From positions 108,006,227 through 108,070,226 of the forward strand of contig NC_092458.1 in the NCBI RefSeq assembly GCF_047495875.1: a stretch of DNA of 64,000 nucleotides. The letters run 5' to 3'. A model generated the notes under the pieces. That model searched no databases and was not told the DNA's origin. It was given only the letters and a program-made list of their open reading frames with translations. The stretch's first letter is position 1. Each line of letters opens with the position of its first letter. Positions 14,444 through 24,372 of the stretch are shown here, piece after piece. Made by a program: the position numbers and the translations under genes. The DNA comes from Pithys albifrons albifrons (Eukaryota; Chordata; Aves; Passeriformes; Thamnophilidae).

Positions 14444-14486
14444 GGATGGATGGATGGATGGATGGATGGATGGATGGATGGATGGA
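14444..14486. repeat. GGAT tetranucleotide microsatellite
   Basis: About 10.75 perfect copies of GGAT run uninterrupted over 43 bases. The array lies in the intron before the Ig2 exons. Perfect arrays of this length usually vary between individuals. The open frame across it, a repeat of Gly-Trp-Met-Asp, is a by-product and not a protein. Confidence 0.95.
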
Positions 14487-17400
14487 AGAGGATTCCTATA
14501 TTGGGCAACAGCCTATTTTGTTTGATGTTTTGCCTAATGTGGGTAAAGTATAGCAGTAATGTGGCAGTGACCCCCTGCCAAGATGGGAAAGCATCCCAGC
14601 TGTTGTGTATGTGTTGTGCATGTGTACACAAGAAGTTTATTAGAGGCTATTCACACTTCACTGGAGCTCTGAGATTGCAGTCTGTATTATATTGGCTAAA
14701 TGAAGCATATAACATTCTATATTTCTCATAAAAGAAATATTCATTCATTTGTATTTGTTTTCATGATTCTCATCTGCTCCCATTCCTTTGTTTTACTGAA
14801 GGCACATGTATTTTTTAGGTGTTTTGGCTGGGCTTGAACTCAAAGCCCAGGAGACTGAAGCAGCTGAAGTGGTTTTAGTAGAACCAACTTCAGTTTGGAA
14901 ACAGAAAAAAACCACAGTTGTTCAATGCTGTGTCAAATTCCAGGTAGCATTTATTAGGCTGGGCCTAGTGCTGCAATGCTACTTTTGCACTCACCACTCA
15001 CATCAGTAAACCTGCATGCTAATATGCTGTGGCTTCTGAACTTTATTAATTAAATCTGGACTTTCTGGGGAATGCCTCTACTGTACACATATACCCATAC
15101 TGTGTAGCGCAGTTTCTCATGTGCTTTCCTGATGCACATGATGAAAAGCTCTCACCTGAATTTTGTTGGTATGAGGAACATCTGAGCTTTTTAGATACTG
15201 TTGCTTTTAAATGTCTTTTATATATCTCTAATTCCTGTAAGTTTCTATTTAGTGGCTTGGTTTGTTTGTTTCGTTTTGTTTTTCTACTTTTGCTTATTAG
15301 AACCAAAGAATGGCTGTACTGCAAGAGGGCAAAGGTTTATTTGGTCTGGTTCATCCCTTTTCTGACAGTAGCCTACAAGGGATTGTGGGGGATTGCCTCT
15401 TTTACTAAACATGATCCTTCCTACTGCATTGCTGGGAAAGAAGCATAGTTGATGGGATTTGAAGAGTCCTCTGGTGCTTTTGGTGAAACTAGTCCCATAT
15501 TCTTGCTGCAAAGACACATGCTGGCATAAAAGTGACAGTGAAAATATACTGCCTTGGTTCTGGTGTGGTGTGTTTTGACCTGTGTTTGCTTCCACATTTG
15601 ATACTCACTTTAGCTGGAAAAAAACCAAATTATTTGCCCATGAATTTCTGAATATGTAGTCCATTAGATGGGAAGATCATGTAAAAGCTAACTTCAGGCT
15701 TGAGTTAAACTGCTAAATGTCTGATTCTTGTTAAATTTAAAGACTTACAACAGTCTGTGCACATTTTTCAAAGTTCATTGTCTGCAATTGTGGCATCAGT
15801 TCTACTAGAAAGTCCCTGAACTTTTAAGCAAGTGGTTGGGTTTTTAGTTTTAGTGAAATAAACCTCCTAGTCTCTTGCCAACATTAGCAATCTGTGCAGT
15901 GCATTCATCAAGGGTGATTATGCTTTAGGAATAAAAGAAAAGAAATCTGCTCTGTATCCTAGAGAAAATTTTTCAACGTACTACGTTGTATAGCTTTAGA
16001 TTTCTGAAATTACTTAAATGTGGTCTTCAGGATATTTGCATTCATAAAGAATACTTGGTTATGCTTATTGCTTCCCTTTGCCTTTCTTGACTGTCAAAAC
16101 ACAGTGATGCTTTTGAAGATTTATAGCAGATGGGTAATGAGATTGCTGACTGTTAACTGCAGCATTCAGAATTTGTTGGTGGAAGGAGGTGGGAGTTTAA
16201 AAAAAGAGAGAAGATTATTGGGGATTCATTGCAATGAAGACAGGTGATAGAACTTTGTTTTCAATCAGGAAGCTTAAACATAAATATATTATGTTCTAAA
16301 TTAGAAAAATCTCCACTCTTCATGCTATCTAGTAGTCAAATAAAATCTTTCAGAGGAAAATATTGCAGAGATATCAGATTGCATTTAAGTGATCACAATG
16401 AATCACAAGAAAGACAAGGACATTATACAATTTTTCAGTAAGTGTATTCAGGCTGTATTGCATATGCTTAAATCAGCACAAATAGCCTTTAAAAAAATCA
16501 GAAAGAAATCATAAGCTAATGTCTTCAATAACTATCCCTTGTATACCTGTGTAATTGTGTAAAGTGGAAGATAGGTTGGCAATGCCCTTAACTGGGTTAA
16601 CTGCTAAAGAAAGATGTCAAAGTTTGACGCTTGCAGTGTGTGCTGTAAATAGGAAAGGAAAAAGTTTGCCTTCTTTCCTGACCCTTGTACACCTCAGACT
16701 GAAATTAAGACAATAAAATTCATCATAAAGTCCCAATTGTTTCTCTGTTTATATCTGTATGTAGGACATTTTAGAGGATGTGCCAGAACAGAGTGTTTTT
16801 TCCACATGTTTGTATTTGCTGAGGCCTGAGGATAAGGAGCAAGCTACCTTTAATTGTAATTATACTAAGTTCCTGAGTTCAGAAGTACATTAAAATACTG
16901 AGTGATAAAAAGGGATGAAGCCAAAAGAAGTTGCTGAATTGGTGCAGAAGAAGATTTTCCTTTTGCTTCTTGATGCAGGTATCTTTGTGCTGCTCTCTTC
17001 ATCACTTTGATTTCTAGGTACCCTACTGATCAAGCATTGTCAAAGCTGCTGGACTCCTTGAAAAAATACTAATGTCTCTGAAAATGAATCTCCTGGGTAT
17101 GGGGCCTCATTTTAAGCTAAAGTCTGAACATTTTGAGACATGGTAAATTAGCTAGTCTTCATATCTGGTAGGCAATATCAGTATCAGGAGATAGGTGAAG
17201 GATGGGAAAAAGAACAAAAGGAAAAAATGTATCACTGTTTATAATTTTTTTTTTAAGATAGCAGCTTTTTTCACACTGTGCACATGCAGGGGGAGCTCAA
17301 GAACTCCCTGGAAATCTTGTCTAGGACTATTGCCTATGCTGTGTTTTTTGTTTTTTAAAATTTTCATTACAAAATGTGACTGAGGCAGTTTCTGAAACAA

Positions 17401-19080
17401 AGAGGTGGGGCAGCAGCATCTTCAAAGTGTATTATTATTGTCTGGAAGGAGAGCTGTGTGTGACCCCTTGGTTTTTTTTCTGTCACCCCATTTCAGCAGG
17501 TAGTGCTGGATTGCTCAGGGACCATTGCAGTAGATCATACACATTAGTCAAGTTCCAAAATACCCCCCTGCACCATATGCTACCTAAAGTATAGTAATCC
17601 TTTAATCTGTCCACTGTATGACATCTGGGCACTTATTTGACATAATAATTCATGTCAATTGTTCATATCAGTATGTACCAGAGGAGGGAAGTGCCAAGCA
17701 ATAGTGGAGAGAGATGAGGATTTAGGGAAATGCCTGGGAGGGGAGTGCCTTCGATCAGGGGAGACATACCTGTGTGAGGCGGGTGACCAAACTGTCACTG
17801 ATGTGTCTGCATAAAATCTTTACATGGGAATAATATTATCCTGAGATAAGCACAAAACAGAAAAGAAAGGAGAAGATAAACTACCAGTACTCAAGTTACA
17901 GAAGCCTATTAATATTTACTCAAAATCTCTTTATACCCTCTAGTCAGCACAACAGATGTAGCTGTGTTTTAAGACATTATCATTCATTGAAAAAGGCAAA
18001 AAAGATACTCTTTCCCTCCCTTCTGTCCCTGATAATCTCAGATGTTCTCTATGCACACCGGGGGAAGGAGGTAGAGAGACCAGCACTGGTGGCAGAAGAA
18101 TGCAATTATCCCAAAGCCTCCTGACGGGCATCCATTTCTTCCTTCCAGCTTAGCTGCTCTGACCACAGGCTGGGGGCTCGTGGGACATGAACCAGATTGA
18201 AAAAGTGGAAGAAGACAGATGGTTATTTGTAATCATCATGTAAATGTAAATCCTATAAAAATGTTTTCTTTCTAAGGGCCTGAAAGCTGGAAAGCAGGAT
18301 TAAGGCATGGATATCTAGCCTAGAATAATTTTGACCCAGCCACCTTTGGTCCTACCCCATAAACATTGGGGCTTTATCTCCACTTCCTTTAAACAAATTG
18401 CTGGAGCCTCGGCTGAGGAAATTAATTCGGTTTCCATGTAATGCGCTGAGTTTATGAGCATCAGTTTGACCGAGCCCTGGATTTGGGCCTAAGCTGGCAG
18501 GTGCTGTTAAGCAGTTGCCTTCATAGCAGGGGCTCCTTTTTGATCCTTTCCTCCTCCCTCTCTGGCCCTGACAGGTGCATGCCCCTCCCGTGTTTATTTC
18601 CGCTCTGCCATCCCTGGATGTTCTCACTTTTTCTGGTTATGCTCCTGGGTACCTGGAAATGGCCGTGCAGGGCTTTGCATGCCTTAAAGACTGATGTGAT
18701 TGCTCACAGACATCTATCTTGTTTGAGAAGCATCAGCTTATCCGAGCCACAAAGAGACCGATCAAACTTTAATTAACTTTTGTCCGCAGCGTCACTGTGG
18801 GCTGTGTTGTGCGCTGTAGCCATCCTTTCCAGCTCTCCAGTCCCTCAGTGCCTTTCCAGAGAGCAAGGTTTAGCCATCCAGGGGTTTTTGCCCTTCCAAG
18901 ACTCTGCTTTGAAACGTGAGGGTGTTTGATCTGCAGCTGGGCTGGAGAAGGGGAGCATCTCCCCTTTGTGTCACTGTCGCTGCTCTGGGGTCCTGCTCTC
19001 CAAGGGCACCGGTTGCGCTGCCATACCAGGATGGCTATGGTGGGGTGCCAGACACCTTTCTCTTTGGCTCTCCTTGTTAA

Positions 19081-19290
19081 ATCATAAAATCACAGAAAGG
19101 TTTGGGTTGAAAGGGGCCCAAAAGATCATCTCATTCCAGCACCCCTACTGTGAACAGAGACACCTTCTACTATACCAGGTTTCTCAGAGCTCCATCCAGC
19201 CCAGCCTTGAACACCTCCAGAGACTGAGCATCCACAACCTCTTTGGGAAACTATTCCAATGTCTCACCACCCTCACAGTGAAGGAAGTAG
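19081..19290 (-). mobile_element. CR1 LINE 3' end
   Basis: The + strand reads as the reverse complement of the avian CR1 3' region. An ATCATAAAATCACAG tail remnant is followed by GGTTTGGGTTGAAAGGGG, AAGATCATCT, GACACCTTC, CCAGCCTTGAACACCTCCAG, GCATCCACAACCTCT and CTCACCACCCTCACAGTGAA. The element therefore points to the minus strand and is truncated at its 5' side at about 19290, as most CR1 copies are. It is moderately diverged. Any open frame inside it is accidental, since this is the 3' untranslated end. Confidence 0.92.
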
Positions 19291-19299
19291 AGCAGCATC

Positions 19300-19356
19300 C
19301 AAAATGCAGGAAAACATGCAAAATGTAGGGAAATCCCCAAAATGCAGGGAAATACC
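19300..19356. repeat. 19-bp tandem array, three copies
   Basis: Three consecutive units of 19 bases fill 19300-19318, 19319-19337 and 19338-19356. The best unit is CAAAATGCAGGGAAATACC. Copy two differs from it at three positions and copy one at four. The array begins about 10 bases beyond the truncated end of the CR1 fragment. It is a small minisatellite with no coding role. Confidence 0.85.
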
Positions 19357-19929
19357 TAGGCAAGTGCAAAGGGAGCGGCATAAGTAATGTTGAAATTGGA
19401 ATAAAGCAAAATAAGAACACAGGATGAGGAAGAGAAGGCTGGTGGCAACATTTTGCCACTGTGTTGAATTTTTAAAACATTAGTGTTTGTGCCCTGCCAA
19501 AAGGGCCCTGAGGAGGGCTGGCTTCTCAAGTGAACAAAAGCCCCTTCCCAGTGTGTGGAGAGGGTGATCTGCTCAGGCACACTAATAGTTATCTGGAAGT
19601 ACCCAGCAATTGTGAATAATTGGCTGAGGAATATTCTGCAGCTCTCAATCATTTTTCTGTTTTCACAGATGATTGTACCATTAGATATGGTGAATGCACT
19701 AAGCTGTGCTGCAACTTTTCCATTTACTCTGCTAATACGTGTGAACTCAGCTTCCAGTCAATGCTCCTTTTTTCTGTGGCTTCCTGTGCCAAGCTCAGCA
19801 GCTCACACTCTGGCCCCCTCTTCCCTGCTCCCTCTCTCTTGGAGGGGATGTTTGGATATTCTGGGCTGGCGGGGCTGATCAGATTAATGTCTGTGCTTTA
19901 TTTCATTGTTGTTAGATTGCATTAAAAGT

Positions 19930-19968
19930 ACTGAATCACAGGAATGGCAGCACTGAATCACAGGAATG
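19930..19968. repeat. 17-bp direct repeat
   Basis: The 17 bases ACTGAATCACAGGAATG occur at 19930-19946 and again at 19952-19968, a 22-base period. This looks like a local duplication in intron. Confidence 0.8.
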
Positions 19969-22494
19969 CCCTCTGCTCTTTACATTGTTTTTCTCTCTGC
20001 TTTAATTACTTTTTCCCCTTCCTTCACCTGGCTTTTTCTTTCTGCTCTCCCTAAACTTAGTGCTCCCTCTCTTCCTCTGAGTTGTTGTCTCACTTTAATT
20101 TATATTCCACACATTTTTCGTTTATCTTTGTCTTTCTGTCACTGCTTTATTTTTTCCCTATTTTTTTCTCCGATCATTTTTTTTTCTCTCCAAAAGACAG
20201 AATGGTTTAGATGGAAATGGTGAGATATAACTATTCAAGACTCGCATATATGCTGAGGTACAAAGCAAGATTAAGCAAGGCCTGTAGCATCAATTTTGTC
20301 TTCCATTCAAGCCAGTTTTGCAGTAAGACTTTGATAAAGGAATGTGATAAAATCAAATCACCTCTTAGCCTCATATTCTGAGGCTGATTGGAACCTTACA
20401 CAGTTGCTGGGATGATTCAGAGAAAGTTAATGTAATTTGCTGTGTATCACTCCAAGAAACTGTAGTTGTCAGGTTCATACAGCAGTGGGAAATGTTCAAG
20501 AAAAATGCTGTCCTTGATATTGCTGCCAGGAGTTAGGAATCAGGAATAGAACGTCATTATGTGGTGGGATCTGCTGATTTTCTGGGGATCTTCCACTAAT
20601 GGATTTACACTGAAGTTCTATAATTGCAAATAGAATCAAGCCAATAAAAATAATATTTATTTTGTGTAATAATAATGGAGGAAGTTGATTTTTATCCATT
20701 TGCCAGTTATCTGAAAGTGGACATAGCATTGTCTAGAAGTATTTTTTCTTCTTGTGTATCATGGGGATCATGGAGATACCTGAAGATGCTTCCTAAAAAA
20801 AACATGATTTTGTAAAAATTTTTCAGGTTCTTTCCCTGAAATTGCTGCAGTATTGGCTTTCTTGACTTTGCAAAATGTTGTACTATCATCATATTGTTTC
20901 TGTGCAGTCCATTGGATAAGTTATTTCTCCATTTCATCTTGAAGTTCTATAAAGTCCATTTCTGTCAATTTGATTATTTTGAATCAAAAGCGTACAAGTG
21001 AGTTGTATTAATCTGAAATATTTTGGGGTTTTTTTGTGTTCTGTTGAAAAAAAAATGCATCAATTGAGTATGTCACCTAAGAAGACTACAGGTTCTTTCC
21101 AGAGCTGCATTGGTTGCCAATTCAATCCTGTCACTTTTATTTTATGCTTCAAGTGCCAAACCTAGTTAGTCACTCTTTTTGTGTGTGTGTGTGTGTTAGA
21201 AAAGGAATTAACTTCCAATTAATTCCCTTCTTCCTCCGGGATCTACCTGTCTATCCCAAAATGGGGAACAATAAAAGTTACCTTGGATGTCATTTCGAGT
21301 GCCACAGACATACAGCCCACTCCCCTCAGCCTATTCAGAAACCAATTCTTGTATGTAGTAATCATATTTTTCTTCTGCCTTATTACAGAACAGAAAAATA
21401 TTCATTTCCAAATGTTAAAATGGGGCACATTTTATTAACATTGAAAGCAGTAAATTACCTCTGCTTATGAAATGAGACTGAGCAATTTCTGCTGAACTCT
21501 TCCTGACTTGCCCCTTTGCTAGGATACAGTGTTTTCTAATTTCTCAGAGGGCCCCGGTTCCATTAAGGGCGAGAACTGTTTTAAATCTGTAATGAAAGCC
21601 ATAGGTAGCTGAAACTCAAGGAGGGGCAATGCCCTAAATTCTATTTCAGTAGCTCATCTAGAGCTATTTTCAGTTTTATGTTTGTAAGAATGTCAATTAA
21701 CCTAGAGACTAGGACACACATGGAAGAAAAACGATGAAGTGGATATCATTTTAACACACTGAAGCCAACTAGTTGTATCTAATCCTTTACAGAACTTTGA
21801 TTTACATAACAAGTTGGCCTGTGTTGACAGATTTAGTTCTCAAACAGCTTGGTGATTTAAATGCCCTTTCTTTTCAATGTTGTGGGGCAGTGCTGGTGAA
21901 AGTTGCACAAATATTAGAACTAAAAATACAGAAGGAAGAAATAAATATGCTGGAAGCACATTACTATCAGCTTGATTTCTCTGAAACCTTTCAGAACTGG
22001 TGATCACTTTGTTATGAATTTGGTGATAACAATAATAACAGGAATAACAACAATACCCTTAATCAAGGTGTGACTCTGCAGTATCAGCTCTGTCTCTTTT
22101 TTACCTAACTTATGCTGAAGTTGGAGATCCAGGCAAGGCAGATATTCACCATATTGTTTTCTGTTATGAAAAGAACTCAACGTCTGACCTGTAATGCTAC
22201 TTTTACAATGACAGAAAGTGACCCTGTCAAGGTTAAAAAAAGTAATGGGTGCTACAGGTCTTTCCAATTTAAATGCAGAGAAATGTTCTTATCTAGAGAA
22301 AAAAGCAAGAGAAATAAAAAGTCAGCTTTGTGAAATCTCCTTCCATTGGACAAAGCAGATCCCTCACCAAGTTCTTTTATGAGATCATTTACAGTCAACA
22401 TCAGATGTGAAGTCATCACTTAATAATGGTTTAGGCACATTTGTTTGTTTAATATTATACATTTCTACATGTATTTTTTTCTCTCCACTTACAG

Positions 22495-22545
22495 TGTCAT
22501 CTCTTCTATTAATTTGTTTCTTCTTTCCCTCATTTATTCCATTAG
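22495..22545 (+). promoter_or_regulatory. ROBO2: Possible alternative in-frame extension of exon 3
   Basis: A second acceptor, CTCTCCACTTACAG, ends at 22494, exactly 51 nt before the accepted exon start. The 51 nt contain no stop in the exon's frame and would add 17 mostly hydrophobic residues ([17 protein letters not shown]) between Ig1 and Ig2. The upstream acceptor has the longer uninterrupted pyrimidine run (TTTTTTTCTCTCCACTTACAG). The family's protein sequence, as I remember it, lacks the insert, so the downstream acceptor is taken as the main one. Use of the upstream site is unproven. The 51 nt may simply be the pyrimidine tract of the downstream acceptor. Confidence 0.35.
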
Positions 22546-22703
22546 TGCTGCGGGATGACTTCCGGCAAAACCCTACGGATGTTGTGGTGGCAGCTGGAGA
22601 GCCTGCCATTCTGGAGTGCCAGCCACCTCGAGGGCACCCTGAGCCCACCATCTACTGGAAGAAAGATAAAGTCCGGATCGATGACAGGGAGGAGCGGATC
22701 AGT
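22546..22703 (+). CDS. ROBO2: ROBO2 exon 3: first part of Ig2
   Basis: This 158-nt coding exon completes a split codon (two bases) and then encodes 52 residues, starting [14 protein letters not shown] and ending DDREERIS. It carries the first half of Ig2: the B-strand cysteine in AILECQPP and the core tryptophan in TIYWKKD. Its acceptor is TTATTCCATTAG and its donor AGT|GTGAGT, so it enters in phase 1 and leaves in phase 0. Ig2 packs against the main Slit-binding domain, Ig1, at the outer tip of the receptor. The residue pattern fits ROBO2; as I recall, ROBO1 has SDVMVAVGEPA in the same place. The Ig1 exon must lie upstream of this window. Confidence 0.96.
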
Positions 22704-24251
22704 GTGAGTACAACTCAGCCCACAGCCAAGTACAGCACAACTTCATGGTTTTCTAGCCTTTCCTTTAGACACTTGTCATTACTCTTGGCATGTTGCCTCT
22801 CTGAGCTTTCCCAAATGAGGGCAGAAGGTTTGGCTCTCTACCTTGAACTTCTCTGAGGGCTGGTTTGTAAATCGAGTATGATGGAGATCCATTAAACTGT
22901 AGCTTTGGTCATATAAGATGCTTTGTTAGATAGGAGACTCAGTGAATGTCTTTGAGTGATTTGGTCTTTTCTACAGCTCAGTTCAGTGAACTGAGAAAAT
23001 CAGACTTATATCAGAGAGGTGTTTTATAGGTAAAATCAGTCATATCTCTGAGGTACACAAATACTCCATGGGAAAAAGCCAACAGCTTAGGATTATATTA
23101 GTAATGTTATAGTGTAGTAATTTGGATGTGAATTCTAAATGGAGGCTCAAGTCATCCTCTAAAGAATTATGGCTCCTGAATGGGAATACATATTGAGTAA
23201 TTGAGTAACACCAGCTGAATTCTGTGACTGTTCATTTCTAATACTGAATGAAAAAAGAATCGGCAGAAATACCTAGCTTAGCCAGTGATTAGAAATAAAT
23301 CATGGTCTGTGTAAGCAAATGGGATAAATCAGAGGTGTGAGGACATCTCTCACTCCTAATTTTTAAATGCTTAGCTTTTCACAGTTAATATTCCTTCAAC
23401 AGAGTTATATATTGTATGTAATGATTCAGTGCTGACTTTGTTCAACATGGAAATACTGTCAGGAAGATTGTTTGTGGCTTTGGATGCCTAAGGAATTATT
23501 TCAAGCCAAATAATCTTAAGTTTTGCTATTTGTGGACCAGGCTGTCTCTGCTATGGTCTACACAAGAGCAGAGAAGGAAGAGTGGCAGCAAACTGGCTGT
23601 CATTCCCTGACTCTCAAGTTTATTTGTCTGTATTCCTAGATTATTCTGAAGCACCCCATTGTCTAGCCTCTGACACTGTCTGTGACTTTACAAGTTTCCT
23701 TTTTAACCAAGGAAATGGGACTTATGGGACTCAGGTGAATTCTCAGTTTTGGCCAGGTTCAGTCTGTTGAATCTGAGAGAAAGTCTGTCTTGATCAGTGA
23801 TCAAGAAAACTGTTAAGAAACCAGTAAAATGAACTAAATAAGCCTAAGTCAGATTGCCTTTTTCTTCCAAGAGATGTCACATGTGTTTTACGTATCATCA
23901 TGCATGAAACACCAGCACTTTGTGCTGCCAAGATGCGGGAAAAAATGTAATCTTTGAATTGTAAAGAATGTAATGAAAACTGAAGGGAAAAAAATGAAAT
24001 GCAGTTGGAATTACTCAGTAGTTGAAATTAGTTGCAAGCTGAAATTAGTCAGTACAACAAAAATGTGCTCTAGAACAGCCTAAAGATATTTAAATATGTA
24101 AGTTTATAGTTTTAGAGCTATACATATATTTACAAGCAAAACTTGAAAAATGCCTTAGTTGTGGAACTTGTTACCTCAGAAGGTAGCTTGTTTTCTTTCT
24201 CATATATTCTGTTTATCTGAAGTTAAAACTATGTTCATTGTTTTGAGACAG
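22704..24251 (+). other. ROBO2: Intron between the two Ig2 exons
   Basis: This 1548-nt phase 0 intron runs from GTGAGT to an acceptor reading GTTTTGAGACAG. It splits Ig2 between its core tryptophan and its second cysteine. I see no repeat element, RNA gene or extra exon in it. It is by far the shortest large intron in the window. Confidence 0.93.
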
Positions 24252-24372
24252 ATCCGTGGTGGGAAGCTGATGATCTCCAATACAAGGAAAAGCGATGCAG
24301 GAATGTACACCTGTGTTGGAACAAACATGGTGGGGGAGCGAGACAGCGACCCTGCAGAGCTGACTGTTTTTG
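24252..24372 (+). CDS. ROBO2: ROBO2 exon 4: second part of Ig2
   Basis: This 121-nt exon encodes 40 full residues, from [10 protein letters not shown] to DPAELTVF, plus the first base of a glutamate codon. It finishes Ig2 with the typical D-A-G-M-Y-T-C motif; its cysteine pairs with the one in the previous exon. The final AELTVF is the last beta strand before the short linker to Ig3. The acceptor is weak in pyrimidines (TTGTTTTGAGACAG) and the donor is TTG|GTAAAG, which departs from the best consensus. It enters in phase 0 and leaves in phase 1. Skipping this exon alone would break the frame, so it should be constitutive. Confidence 0.96.

Larger units (their letters stand above)
1..22545 (+). 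other. ROBO2: Upstream intron, 3' portion
   Basis: This is the end of the intron before the first Ig2 exon; its start is outside the window. The downstream exon begins with two bases of a split codon, so this intron is phase 1. It contains a CR1/L3-like relic (4400-4890), a GGAT microsatellite (14444-14486), a CR1 3' end (19081-19290) and a 19-bp triplicate (19300-19356). Other low-complexity parts are a purine-rich stretch near 597-676 and a T/G-rich stretch near 1761-1808. Open stretches here are short, lack conserved domains, and several begin only at GTG-type codons, so no independent gene is called. Candidate regulatory segments near 9990-10260 and 18410-18790 are discussed as findings. 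The rest is unremarkable AT-rich sequence. Confidence 0.85.

Noticed and set aside
14395..14731. Open frames on both strands across the GGAT array
   Set aside because: They are produced by the microsatellite, which gives repeated Gly-Trp-Met-Asp or Ile-His-Pro-Ser.
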